Shown here piece by piece: positions 1-11,480 of a stretch of DNA of 64,000 nucleotides. This stretch comes from Hevea brasiliensis. Lineage: Eukaryota > Streptophyta > Magnoliopsida > Malpighiales > Euphorbiaceae. The translations under genes were made by a program, and so were the position numbers. The stretch covers positions 43,456,282 to 43,520,281 of the forward strand of contig NC_079504.1 of assembly GCF_030052815.1 (NCBI RefSeq). Reading direction: 5' to 3'. Each line of letters begins with the position of its first letter. The stretch's first letter is position 1. Below the pieces are notes generated by a model, which had not been told where the DNA came from, searched no databases, and was given only the letters and a program-made list of their open reading frames with translations.

Positions 1-1680
1 GTCATAACTCAGTGTAGAAAGGTCCAATTGACCTGAAATTTTACCAGCAGAAAGCTGAGACATAGAACTACAATTTTCATGAGGAACACAAATCCAAATT
101 CTGACCATAACCTAGTCAAATTGCCAACCAAATTTAGGTTACAAAATCTGGCAGAAGCAGTTTTGCCCAGAATTTTGGATTCTATCTAATCCGGCCAGTT
201 ATGGTGTTTAGGCTATAACTTGAGCTAAAAAACTCCAAATGGAGTGATTCAAAAAAGGAAATGTAACTAGACAAAATAAGGAACAACTTTCATGAAGACA
301 ATTTTGCCAAATTTCTACTGTATAAATGACCAATGAAATAGCAAATATGAGGCTTGAAATTTGAAAATTTTGAATAACTAACACTAAGCTTAGAAATGGT
401 ATTGGCAACCAATACCAACAATTTTAGAATACAAAATGTAGTATGTTGAGAGTATTAGAACCAATGTACCTATTGTCTATGCAAAAGTTAACATTTTAGT
501 TGACTAATGAAATGAATAGTAATACCTATATTTAAATTTCAAGAATTATACAATGTAAAAGTGTAACATGCCCTAGTACACCTAGCAAGATTGGTTTGGA
601 TAGGTTGGCATGACAATAGGGTTTAGTTAGCAATACTGCACATGGCATTATGTCATTCTATGATTTCATGGCTTTTAGCCATTCTGACATTGTGTTGATA
701 CTTGGCCTTGTGCCTAATGTTATTACAGCTTATTAGCTGTTCTATTATACACCGGGAGATACATATGTGACCGATGGTGTGATGGCCCGAGGTACTTGAT
801 ACCCAGTGCCAGTTTACCCGTTTATCCAGTCCAGTTATCTAGGATAGGTTACTTGGGCAACCAAAAATGAAAGTGGATAAATTTAATGAAATTATGAATA
901 TAACAAGTACATAATAAATAAGATTACCAATAATGATCGAAAAATTGTCTGCATAAGACATCAGAACATGCACTGCATATTTATTTTCTGTTATTTCTTT
1001 TTATTCTATTATTAGCACCACTAAGCATTATTGCTTAGCGCGTTGCTTTTGCCACGCGTAGGTTCTGGAGACACCGATAGAGAGCCCAGTAGACCACAGA
1101 CTGGGTGAGATCATCTGCAGCTCTGCATAGTATCCGTGTCACCTCACCGTCATCAATGCATTGGTAGGACACTAGGTTTTATTTTGATATTTTATAATTA
1201 ACTTTTATTTTCTCATGTGTAATTAAGACTTATGTAATGTATTTTGGTATTGATGTAAATAATGGAAATTGTGTTTATGAATGAACAAGTAAATATTTAT
1301 TTATGACTTTTATATGAATTTCATATGAAATGAATGAATGAGAAATGGGAGTATATTTGAGAAATATTGAGATTTTGATGATGAAATGGAGTTTGGGATT
1401 GATTGAGAATTTTTTGAAGTGTTTTTCTCAGGTTCCGAAGAACTATTTTCTCTATTTTTAGCCGGCACTCTGCCGGATTTTCTATAAAATTTGTGAAACC
1501 TCAAATAAATTATAATTTCAATAAATGACTTAAATGAATTATATTTCACAAATTGTACTTCATAACTATGAAAAAAATAAATTAAGGAAGAATAAAATGA
1601 TTGAGATAAAATAGGGTGTTCCGGTACACTATGTGACATATCTTACTCGGCTATACTGTAGACGGGTAAGGGGTGTCACA
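1..1680 (+). repeat. E1 5' LTR, 3' portion only
   Basis: Base 1 aligns with about 29141 of the E1 3' LTR and both run colinearly to a shared end, GGTAAGGGGTGTCACA. About 1.5 kb of the 5' side of this LTR therefore lies left of the window. The end is followed directly by a PBS. The 5' boundary of E1 and its left target duplication cannot be seen. No convincing TATA box was found in the visible part. Confidence 0.9.
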
Positions 1681-1685
1681 TTTAG

Positions 1686-1697
1686 TGGTATCAGAGC
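1686..1697 (+). other. E1 primer-binding site (tRNA-Met type)
   Basis: TGGTATCAGAGC, five bases after the LTR end CA, is the usual plant PBS complementary to the 3' end of initiator tRNA-Met. The same motif at the same spacing (TTTAG linker) is present in E2. Confidence 0.9.
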
Positions 1698-1807
1698 ACG
1701 GTTTAGGTGTTTCTGGGCCTCGATCGAGTCCATACCATGCATTGCATTTGTAAGAGTTGAGGTGACACTAATATAGATCTGTTTGTCTTTGTTATTTTGA
1801 ATAGGAT

Positions 1808-1929
1808 ATGGACCCCACATCTCGGAAGGCAGTTGAGGAGGAAGTGGAGAGTCATGCTCCACCTACAGTAGTTGAGACTGGGGGTAGGGGAGAACCTGCT
1901 CCACCTGCTCCAGCAAAGCCTGCTCAGCC
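1808..1929 (+). pseudogene. E1 gag, N-terminal fragment
   Basis: ATG at 1808 begins a proline- and glutamate-rich N-terminus (MDPTSRKAVEEEVES...) that matches the start of the E2 gag (MDPASQRAVDEEVES..., from 19764 on the minus strand). The frame is open for about 40 codons up to the E2 insertion point. The next residues of gag appear after E2 at 23033. Structural capsid protein of the element; the start choice is supported by the E2 match and by position 110 bp after the PBS. Confidence 0.85.
1925..1929. repeat. Left target-site duplication of E2 (CAGCC)
   Basis: CAGCC immediately precedes the TG of the E2 LTR here and immediately follows the CA of the other E2 LTR at 23033-23037. A 5-bp duplication is normal for LTR retrotransposon integration. 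Confidence 0.93.
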
Positions 1930-4900
1930 TGTGACACCCCTTACCTGTTCATAGTGTAGCCGAGCAAGATATGCCACTCAGTGTGCCAGAGCACCAATTC
2001 ATATTTCCATTACAATTTATCCCTTTTAATTCATTTATTTACAATTTTTGATAAATCTGAATTTTTTCGCAATTTTTATAGAAAATCCGGCAGAGTGCCG
2101 GCTATAAATTGGAAAAACAGTTCTTCTGAACCTGTTTAAAAGACACTTCCAATAAAATTTTCAAATCCAAAACTCCATTATACACACATCTCAACTCAAT
2201 CTCAAATCACAACACTATTTTCAGAAATTTTTCTTTTTACTTCATCACTTGAAGCACATTTATACATACTTCTCAACATTTCATTTTTCCACATACATTA
2301 TACAAAAAATTTCAATAACATGAAATTTCATATATTTACATCATCAAATAATTTCAAAAGTTTATAGTTACAATCCAAAACTAATACAAAACACAAAATA
2401 CAAAATGCTACCCCAAAGTCCTAATGTCCTACCATGTGCACTGCAGATGTGAGGTGACTCTAGACTCCGGATGCAGATCTGAAGGCTCACCCTGTATGAG
2501 GCTTGCTGGACTCCCCAGCTATGTCTCCAGTACCTGCGTGTGGCAAGAGCGACAAGCTAAGCAATTCTGCTTAGTGGTGACAATATAAAATAAAGTAAGT
2601 ATGCAGAATGTATATTTACATTTTTGGTAGACTTAATTTCTGATATTTATTACAGTATTATTTGATTAAAATTTGGTAAGTTTTATTATCATTGCCCGAG
2701 TAACCCATACTAGTTGATTGGACTGGATAAACGGGTAAATTGGCACTGGGTACTAAGTACCTCGGACCATCACACCATCGGTCACATTGTGTCTCCCGGT
2801 GTTTAACAGAGTAGCTAATAAGCCATAATAATTATCAGGGATAAAACCCAAGTATATTATCTCAATCAACATAGCCAAAGGCTATTTTATCACAGAATGG
2901 CATGGGAGGCCATGAAACACAGAATGGCATGAAGCCATATGCAGTACTGCTAACAGAACCCTATTGGCATGTCAACCTATCCAAACCAATCTTGCTAGGT
3001 ATACTAGGGCATATTACACTTTTAAGTTTCACAATTCTTGAAATTCAAGTTTTGATGTTACTATTCAATTCATTAGTCAACCAAAATGTTGACTTTTACA
3101 TGGACAATAGGTACATTGGTTTTAATACTCCCAACATACCACATTTTTCATTCTAAAATTGTTGGTATTGATTGCCAATACCATTTCTAAGCTTAATGTT
3201 AATTGTACAAAATTTTCAGTTTTCAAGCTTTGTGTTTACTGTTCCATTAGTCATTTTTACAATGGGAATTTGGCAAAATGATCAACATGAAAGTTGTTTC
3301 TTATTTTGTCTGATTACATTTCCTTTTTTGAATCACTATATTTGGAGTTTGGTAGCTCAAGTTATGGCCTAAAAACCACAACTGGCCGGATTATGATTTT
3401 TCCAGAATTTCTAGACTGACCAAATCTACAGTATTAGGAGCAGTGACTTCAGGTCACTTTTTGAATATGTTATGGTCATAATTTGGGTTAGGTTTCTTCA
3501 TTAAAGTTGTTGGTCTATATCTCAGCTTGTTGCTGGTAAAATTTCAGGTCAATTGGACCTCTCTACACTGAGTTATGGCCAAATGACTAAGCACTATTTA
3601 TTTAGTTATTTTGCCCAGGCAGAATGCAGGTCACTCGGATTAGGGCAATCTTTTGGTCAACTTGGTTTGGTTTTCTGGGCATAGTTTCTTCACCAAAGTT
3701 GTGCCATTATGTGTCTAGTTTTATGTCCAATTAGCCTTGCACCAACTAAACTTCTACAATTCCAGTTATTGCTGCCCAAACCTGCTGGACTCATGCCCAG
3801 TCCTGCAGGTCACCAAGGGTAGCCACACCAAACTCAAATCCCACTACACAATTCACTTCATTTTTTATTCAAACAAAACCAAATAGTCACTAATTGACCA
3901 TTAAAACCTACTTTCATCATCACATGATCAAAGTCTCATTTTCATCCCAAACCCTAACTCAAACATCATCAACCATGCATTATCATTTGCATTTCATCAC
4001 TCCACTTAAGAGATGCATATTGAGGGCAGCCATACTACCATTTTAACTCCATAAAAATCATCACAATCTTACCCCAACCAAGGCTACTGAAATTATGGGA
4101 TGGCATACAAATGGTATTTAATAAATTTCTTTGTAATTTACACTCATTTATAGTTCTTAAACATGAATTTAAAGTGAAAACCAATGTTAGGTCACAAAGC
4201 TCTAATGGAGTGAAGTTTCCCACTTGCTAGGGTTCTTCTTTTCCTTTTATTTTTGCTCCCAAAAGACTCACCAAGATGTAAGAACACTTTTTTGTGTTGG
4301 GAATATAGGGTTTAGTTGGGTAAAAGCTAGGGAAATCAAGCTTTAAAAAGCTTGCTAAGGTTGGCTATGGAGGGAGAGGTGACGGCAAGGAAGAAGAATG
4401 GAGAGAGTTCTATTTTTTTTTTCATTTTTCAGCCCATTAAGTCTCTTTTAAATAAACTTATGCCATGTGTCAACATTGGATTGGTTGGGAGAATTTTAAT
4501 GACATCATTATGATGTCATAATTCCATTTTCTTTCATTTTCTATCGTTTTCTTGTCTATTTAATTTCAATTAAATTTTTTAACAATATTTATTCATATTT
4601 TATGTCATATAAATTATTTATTTAACTGGACAAGTTGGCCAAAAATCATCTATGAAGACGAAATGACCAAAATGCCCTCCGTTTGGCTTAATGAGCCAAA
4701 ATTGTGTGTACCGATAGAAAAATTTTCCTAAGCATTTTCTTGGAATTCTAATGCCATAAGAACCTCAATGACCCTTCTTTGGAGTCCTAATAATTATTTT
4801 ATAATTTTTCCCCTAGGTCTAGGGTTGCTAATGGCCTTCACCGTCACTTCCCTTTCGGGTTACTCATCCCTAGTGTTTCGGCTCGTTTAACCTTAGTGTA

Positions 4901-5060
4901 TTTCATTTCTAAAAATTTTTCCTTGATTTTTATGAGCATTATTTAGTTTCTTTATAACTCTTCACTCTAGTCTATTTATAATTTCAAACATTCTAGCTGC
5001 CCAGATCGACATTGGTCACCGGAACAATAGACTGTACGGACTAGCTAAAGTGAGGATGTT
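1930..5060 (-). repeat. E2 3' LTR
   Basis: Starts TGTGACACCCC and ends GATGTTACA in + reading; the same ends bound the copy at 19896-23032, to which it is similar throughout. Read on the minus strand it runs TGTAACATCC...GGGGTGTCACA. Length 3131 bp. The purine-rich tract at 5061-5073 adjoins its minus-strand 5' end, which marks it as the 3' LTR. Short open frames inside (for example 2902-3156) recur in the other LTR and are not genes. Confidence 0.95.
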
Positions 5061-5073
5061 ACAACTCTTCCCC
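5061..5073 (-). other. E2 polypurine tract
   Basis: Minus-strand AGAGGGGAAGAGT directly before the LTR start TGTAAC. The identical tract precedes the E1 3' LTR at 27626. It primes plus-strand DNA synthesis in LTR retroelements. Confidence 0.88.
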
Positions 5074-5074
5074 T

Positions 5075-5836
5075 CTAAGAAAAATTTCGTCCTTGAAATT
5101 TACCTGATGCAAACAGTTGAGGGAACTGTTGCCTCATCATCTCTTTACTTTCCCAAGTTGCCCCTTCAGTGTTATGGTGCATCCAAAGCACTTTCACTAG
5201 TGGAATTTGTTTATTTCTCAGTCCCTTCACTTCCCGAGCTAGGATCTGTATAGGTTCTTCTGTATTTGTCAAGTCCGGTTGGATTTCAATCTCTTCCATG
5301 GAAATGACATGTGAAGGGTCTGAGCGATATCTTCTCAGCATAGAAATATGGAATACATTATGAATTTTATCTAGTTCTGGTGGTAAAGCTAGCCGATAAG
5401 CCACTGGTCCCACACGTTCAATGACTTCATATGGGCCAATGAACCTAGGGCTTAACTTACCTTTCCTTCCAAACCTCAGTACTTTCTTCCACGGTGAGAC
5501 TTTGAGAAACACTTTATCGCCAATTGCATACTCTATCTCTTTTCTCTTCAAGTCGGCATATGATTTCTGTTTATCTGAGGCAACCTTTAAGTTAGCTTTG
5601 ATTATCTTTACTTTTTCCTCAGTTTGTTTCACCAGGTCTGGTCCTACCAGCTTATCTTTGCCCAATTCAGTCCAACACATTGGGGTTCTACATTTCCTCC
5701 CATATAGTGCTTCATATGGAGCCATTTGAATACTAGCTTGGTAGCTATTATTATATGCGAATTCTGCCAGTGGGAGGTATCTATCCCAACTCCCCTCAAA
5801 CTCAATGACACAACTCCTTAGCATATCCTCCAGGAT
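5075..5836 (-). pseudogene. E2 integrase C-terminus plus chromodomain
   Basis: Minus-strand frame open for about 250 codons from just after the intron. It has the end of the integrase core (ATG-LEDM context, then FAYNNSYQ and APYEALYGRKCRTP), the GPY/F motif (FIGPYEVIERVGPVAYRLALP, split here as GPYEVIERVG), HNVFHISMLRRY, and then a chromodomain (EEPIQILAREVKGLRNKQ... ATWESKEMM) that ends at FPQLF. Chromodomains tether the integration complex to histone marks in heterochromatin; this is known for the family and inferred here. The last codons overlap the region beside the PPT. This is the longest intact piece of E2 pol. Confidence 0.88.
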
Positions 5837-5910
5837 CTATCACATAATTTACATTGTTACTATCATTTCAATTTATTAATTGTGAAAATTCAATTAGGTT
5901 CTAAATTTAC
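5837..5910 (-). other. Intron-like insert in E2 integrase (GT...AG, 74 bp)
   Basis: On the minus strand the coding stretch ends ...GTAATCCAG, followed by GTAAAT, an AT-rich 74-bp stretch with stops, and ends ATAG before ATCCTGGAGGATATG, where the integrase reading resumes. A CTAAT branch-like motif is present. E1 has a 75-bp insert at the homologous codon (26791-26865) with the same donor type. Removal joins the well-known ERVIQ and LEDM blocks of gypsy integrase. Splicing is inferred. Confidence 0.7.
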
Positions 5911-6699
5911 CTGGATTACTCGTTCTGACTGTCCATCCGTCTAAGGATGAAAAGCCGTGCTAAAATAGAGTTATGTGCCCAAGGCTTCTTGCAACTTTTT
6001 CTAGAATCTCGATGTAAACCTTGGGTCTCAATCAGATATGATGGAAAGTGGGATTCCATGCAGTCTAACTATCTCACTGATATACAGTTCTGCTAACTTC
6101 TCCTATGAGTAGTCAGTCCTAACTGGCAGAAAATGTGCTGACTTCGTCAATCTATCCACTATCACCCATACTGCATCATGCTTCTTCTGGGTGAGAGGTA
6201 GACCACTAACAAAATCCATGGTGACCCTGTCCCATTTCCATTTAGGTATGCTTATAGGCTGTAGTAATCCTGATGGAACTTAATGTTCTGCTTTAAATTG
6301 CTGACATGTCAAACACTTAGTCACATAGTCAGCTATATCCTTCTTCATACCAGGCCACCAATAATGAGGCTTCAAATCATTATACATTTTTGTACTTCCC
6401 GGGTGCATAGCATAAACACTAGTGTGTGCTTCTTTCAGAATACTAGCCTTCAGTTCCCCATCATCTGATACACACACTCTTCCTTTGTAATACAGACACC
6501 CATCTATTTTTACCTCATAATCAGTTTTCTTTCCCTCTGGAATTTTACCCACAATGGCCATTAATTTTTCATCTGCCCTCTGCCCATCTTTTATCTGCTG
6601 TAGCAGGGTTGGCCTCACTTGTAACTCAGCCAAAATAACTCCATCTTGAGCTAAGGACAGACAGGTATTTAGTGATCTTAAAGCTATGATGGACTTCCT
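5911..6699 (-). pseudogene. E2 integrase, zinc-binding domain and catalytic core
   Basis: From about 6699 downward the minus strand encodes the HHCC zinc finger ([20 protein letters not shown], then CLTCQ) and the DDE core: TMDFVSGLPL with the first Asp, a DPRF block with the second (its codon neighbourhood holds a TGA), and the Glu in SERVIQ-type context near 5920. A stop near 6280 after FKAEH and further TAG/TGA codons near 6000-6110 break the frame. Integrase joins the element cDNA to chromosomal DNA. It continues across the intron-like insert into 5836. Confidence 0.85.
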
Positions 6700-7883
6700 G
6701 CTTAAATCATCAGCAACTACATTTGCCTTCCCAGGATGATAATCTATCACACAATTGTAGTCCTTTAGGAACTCAATCCATCTCCTCTGTTTAAGATTGA
6801 GCTCCTTCTGGGTTGGCAAATATTTTAGACTCTTGTGGTCTGTATAGATGTAGCATTTTTCACCATATAAATAATGCCTCCATATCTTCAGTGTGAAGAT
6901 AATTGCTGCTAACTCCAGGTCATGAGTAGGGTAGTTTGTTCATGTGGCCTTAACTGCTTGGAAGCATAGGCGACCACTTTCCCCTCGTGCATCAATACAC
7001 ACCCTAGTCCATTATGTGAGGCATTACTGTAGACCACAAAGTCTTTCCCCAACACTGGTTGTGTTAACACTGGTGCTTCTGTCAACATAGCCTTTAGCCT
7101 CTCAAAACTAGCTTGGCCCTTGTTGTTCCAACCAAATTTCACATTCTTGTGTAACAACTTGGTCATTAGAGCAGCTATAAGAGAGAACCCCTTCACAAAT
7201 CTTCTGTAGTACCCAACTAGCCCTAAGAAACTTCTGACCTCAGTTGTATTTCTGGGAGGCTTCCATTCCATCACTGCTTCTATCTTTTTGGGATCCACTC
7301 TAATCCCCTTAGCTGATACTATATGTCCAAGAAAGGAGATTTCACTCATCCAGAAGTCACATTTGGACAACTTAGCATACAGCTTCTTTTCTCACAAGGT
7401 TTGCAGAACAATCCTTAAATGTTCATCATGTTCTTCTTTGGTCTTGGAATACACCAGAATATCATCAATAAAGACCATTACAAACTGATCTAAGTATGGA
7501 TGGAAGATACGGTTCATAAGGTCCATAAATGCTGCTGGTGCATTTGTTAACCCAAATGGCATCACTAAAAATTCATAATGCCCATATCGGGTTCTGAATG
7601 CAGTTTTTAGCACATCTGCATCCTTTACCCTCAACTGATGATACCCTGATCTGAGATCAATTTTTGAAAATATATCGGTTCCCTTCAACTGATCAAACAG
7701 ATCGTCAATTCTGGGCAATGGATATTTATTCTTCACAGTTACCTTGTTCAACTGCCAGTAATCAATACACAATCTCAAAGTTCCATCCTTCTTCTTCACA
7801 AACAAGACCGAGCTCCCATGGTGACACATCGCGTATGAACCCCTTATCAAGTAACTCCTGAATCGAATTTTCAACTCCTTCAA
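6700..7883 (-). pseudogene. E2 reverse transcriptase and RNase H
   Basis: RT motifs on the minus strand in order: [52 protein letters not shown] and the catalytic [11 protein letters not shown], then [11 protein letters not shown] and [12 protein letters not shown]. RNase H follows with [12 protein letters not shown], where the usual first catalytic Asp of the YSDAS motif reads Asn, then [17 protein letters not shown] stop near 7390 splits RT between its fingers/palm and thumb, and a frameshift near 6909 splits RNase H. It would copy element RNA into cDNA; as it stands it cannot be translated in one piece. Confidence 0.9.
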
Positions 7884-7884
7884 T

Positions 7885-8481
7885 TCAATGGTGCCATCCT
7901 ATAAGGAGCAATTGAAATTGGTGCCGCATCTGCATTGCCTCAATAGCAAACTCGACTTCCCTTTCTGGTGGTAAACCAGGCAACTCTTCAGGAAATACAT
8001 CTGGGAAGTCTCTTACTGTGGGTATATCACACAGGTTTGGCTTAGCCTGCCTAGTATCAACCACGTGTGCTAAGTAAGCTTCACAACCTTTTCTCATCAA
8101 TCTTCTTGCAACTGTGGCTGAGATAACATTGGACAGGAAATCTGTCCTTTCACTCACAACAGTGATCTCATTACCCTCAGAAGTTTTCAGAGAAATCCTC
8201 TTCAATTTGCAATCAACCATTGCCTGATGACGTCACAACTAGTCCATTCCCAAAATCACGTCAAACTCGTGGAAGCGCAATTCAATTAGGTTTGCCGAGA
8301 ATTTATACCCCTGAATCCTTAACGGGCAACCTTTATATACCTTATTCACTACCACACTATGGCCTAGTGGATTTGTGACCAGAATATCTTGATCACTCTC
8401 ATCTACTGGAACTCCCCTCTTTATGGGTAGTTTGATGCAAATGTAGGAATGAGTGGATCCTGGATCCACCAATGCATGCAC
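7885..8481 (-). pseudogene. E2 aspartic protease and protease-RT linker
   Basis: The minus-strand frame from 8481 encodes ALVDPGSTHSYI, where DPGS stands at the retropepsin active site (usual D-S/T-G-S/A), then ELRFHEFDVILGMD, the conserved block after the second beta-hairpin. A break at about 8238 shifts the frame; the linker then reads VDCKLKRISLKTSEG and ends [22 protein letters not shown], the conserved lead-in to RT. A further frameshift near 7885 separates it from RT. It would cleave the polyprotein. Confidence 0.82.
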
Positions 8482-9109
8482 AGAAGTGTTGTAGAGGGAA
8501 AACGTACCCCTGATAACATCCGGGGCATCTTGCTCCTCCTGAGCTCTAATGGCATAGGCCCTGGTAGGTACTCTAGTCTCTGGCCTCTCAGCTGACTCGG
8601 ATGCAGGCCTCAGCGATGGACCAGCTGCCTCAGATTTACCGGGCTTCCTACCTTTTATGGTGTAGGAGCAGGTCTGTTAGCTTGTGTTGGAGCAACTGTA
8701 GTAGTCCTCTTCGGACAATTCTTGATCTGATGTTCTGTAGATCCACACCGTAAGCATGCACCAGTCACTCGCCAACAGTCCCCCTTATGCCACTTCTGGC
8801 AGTACGGACAGGTAGAAGATGCTGGGGCTGGTCCCCTAAACATCGTCCCTGGAGAGCTGCCCACTGATGGTGTCGACTGGCCTCTCCTAGGTGTGAACTA
8901 TGGTCTGGGCCCCTGAGACTGACCCTGACTTAGTGGTTGTCCTGAACCCTGAGCAAGAGGACCTTTACTCTTCTTACTGCGAGTAGAAAATATATTGGAC
9001 TGACTCAGACCCCTCTTCTGCTGTCTTTCCCTTCTAGTTTGCTCATTTATTCGGACTCTTTCTACTTTTGATGCAGCATCCACTAATTTAGCAAAATCTG
9101 TGATCTCCA
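8482..9109 (-). pseudogene. E2 gag, C-terminal part with zinc knuckles
   Basis: This half of gag begins next to E3 (MEITDFAKLVDAASKVERVR... is only the local start after the insertion) and carries a basic, glutamine-rich stretch followed by two Cys/His clusters: CPYCQKWHKGDC (C-x2-C-x4-H-x3-C) and CLRCGSTEHQIKNC (C-x2-C-x4-H-x4-C). Such knuckles bind element RNA in nucleocapsid. One frame change separates the basic region (8898-9109) from the knuckles (8655-8864). The N-terminal half lies beyond E3 at 19094-19764. Confidence 0.85.
9105..9109. repeat. Left target-site duplication of E3 (CTCCA)
   Basis: CTCCA precedes the first TG of the E3 5' LTR and is repeated at 19094-19098 right after the final CA of the 3' LTR. 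Removing one copy plus E3 rejoins the E2 gag frame. Confidence 0.94.
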
Positions 9110-11213
9110 TGTTAGTAGTATGTCCTAGAGTATATCATTTAGTATGTATCTTGTACATATTTTTATTAATAAAAGGCATTTCCACTTTTTCGTTTACATA
9201 ATATATTTATGTGTAATAGAAAAGGTCCATTGATATTTTGTTATAAATATTATTCTTAAGTTGTTAAGAATATGAGTGACAATATTTCTAGCACAAAGTA
9301 TCATAAATAGGTTCACAATCGAGGACACTTCATAATAAGGACATGACATATCCAGAAAGATTGTATTCATGCTTGTTCCCAAGTTATTTATATGAGATAC
9401 AAATAAGATGGAATGGTGAGTCTCATGCCATATAACAAACATGATAGGCACTTATAAATGATAAGTAGGCTGAACCAGTGACACTTATGACAAGCACATG
9501 GAGTTTACTCTTGTCAATGTTTTGTCATAAATCATATCAGTGCATATAATCTTTAGACCTGAGATAGCATAGTTATCTTGTATATAGGTAGTTTGAGTTT
9601 GATACTGCTTTCATACTTGTACTGTGTATGGGTATATGGGCATCTGTTGGCTTCTACTAGTTATATATGGAGGTAGGTGTTGATCAAGATGGAATCTATT
9701 CCTCTAAGTAAATAGAGATAAAATCCTATGTTCATTTAATTGTTCTTGATGTTTCAAGTTCTGCCAGACAGATAGATTTATTCAGAAAAGAGTTTCTGAT
9801 GAGAAAATCTTTTTAATCAAGAACTGGAATTAAAAGAGAACATAATATTCATAGCAAATGGAGTTTGACATAAACCATGACTCCAGCTTGAGTTGGGATT
9901 TTGTAACAGAGAGATTCTAGTGCATGGTAACATATGATTATAGGTTCATTTAAGGTAAACTTTATTACTAATTGGGTGGCCATGGCATGCTATGCTAAGT
10001 GTTAACCATGGTCTATGAGGTTCATAAAATGATTTAGAGAAATCATTTATGGTAAGAAAGAGTTCTGATGATATTAATAGTTGATATCATGTCTCATTGC
10101 CAATTAGTGATGAGCCTAGTAAGTCACACACATACACAAGTTATCACCTATTTAAATATGATTTAATTAATTAGTTAAAGAGTTTAATTGATTAATTAAA
10201 TAGGTTTGGTTTGCAATTAAATTGCAAAGTCCCTAGCATGACTTGAAACCAAATCTAGATTATTGGATGTATAGTATAAGTTAAATTTATATTTAAAGTG
10301 TTTAAATATGAATTTAATTAATGAAAAATTATTTAATAGAGATTAATTAATTAATTTATATTTGATATAAATTGATTAGAAGAAGAAAAATAATTATTTT
10401 GGGTTAAGAACTCAAAATTAAGACACAGGGGCATTTTGGTCATTTCACAGTGTGACACGTGGCATCATGAGATGGTGACATATGGGATTACACATAAGCT
10501 TGCCAAATGTTTTTTAATCATGTAAGATGATTAAAATCAAGATTAAATATAGGTTTGACACTTGGCACAATGTGATTGGGTCACTTAAACCTAGAGCTAA
10601 TCAAAGGGTGACATGTGGCAAGGGTTTAATGTGTTAACCTAGCTATTTAAGTGTTGTTATGAAAAGAAAAGCAACCAGCAGCCACTCCTCTCCTTTGTCA
10701 CGCCACTTTGAGGCTTTTCATCTATTCTTCTTCATCTCTCATCAATTCAAAGAGATTAGCCATCAATCTCTTGAATTAAAAACATTAGAAATTGTTTCTA
10801 GTGTCCTGTTTACATCTCTAATCTCTTAAAAGGAAGAACTTGAATTTCTAATTAATAGAAAAAGCTTTAGAAGCTGTTCAAGGGCTGCCATAGGTGTTCT
10901 TAGAGTGGACAAGCTACAAGGACAACATCTGGTGTCCTGAAGATGAATCTCAAAGGCGCAGACACGCTGCAGTGCATCAAGAGGTTAGTGTAATCGTTCT
11001 TGATTTAATCTAGGGTTCTAAAATTAATCTGATTAATTTTAAAATCTTAAATAGCAAATATAGATCCAAAAACATATTAAAAGAGTTTTAATACGTTGTT
11101 TATCATTGAAATCAAATAGATAAAAATAAATCTTGCATAATGCATGTGACTCTAGGTGAAAATTTTTGAATTCAATGGTATAAACTTGTGTTTTTCACGC
11201 TTCTGTTCCTTCA
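9110..11213 (+). repeat. E3 5' LTR
   Basis: TG...CA, 2104 bp, ending CTTCTGTTCCTTCA before the PBS. It aligns along its whole length with 16999-19093; differences are scattered substitutions and small indels, with a more diverged patch around 9540-9680. A small open frame at 9194-9451 (minus) recurs in the other LTR and is not a gene. Confidence 0.95.
10643..10651 (+). promoter_or_regulatory. Possible TATA-like box of the E3 LTR
   Basis: CTATTTAAG lies upstream of a pyrimidine-rich, transcribed-looking stretch, about 570 bp before the LTR end, and is preserved at the matching place in the 3' LTR (around 18530). Assignment is by position and composition only. Confidence 0.4.
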
Positions 11214-11215
11214 AT

Positions 11216-11228
11216 TGGTATCAGAGCC
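11216..11228 (+). other. E3 primer-binding site (tRNA-Met type)
   Basis: TGGTATCAGAGCC two bases after the LTR CA (linker AT) matches the standard initiator-tRNA-Met PBS of plant copia elements. Confidence 0.92.
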
Positions 11229-11480
11229 ACTATATTTTCCATTTAGATTGTTGATTATATGATTTAATTGTGTGATTTGATCATGAGATGATTGATCCAT
11301 TGCTGGATACAATGGATGTGTGGCGGCTCACATGGTGAAGCCACCATTGGTGGCGGCAACAATGGTTCTTCAAGGTGGCGCAAGTTTTACTTTTTAATTT
11401 ACAATTGTTGTATGATCTAAAAGCTCATCCTATGTCTAATTAAATTGTTTAATTAAAATTTTAATCACACAATTAAATTA

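Noticed and set aside
1686..1697. tRNA-like TGGTATCAGAGC sequences here and at 11216 and 19879
   Set aside because: They are primer-binding sites next to LTR ends; no cloverleaf can be drawn around them.
2902..3156. Open frame of 84 codons, nearly repeated at 20883-21137
   Set aside because: It lies inside both E2 LTRs and recurs only because the LTRs are duplicates; no motif, and it runs opposite to the element.
9194..9451. 85-codon minus-strand frame, repeated at 17083-17340
   Set aside because: Within both E3 LTRs; conservation is explained by LTR duplication.
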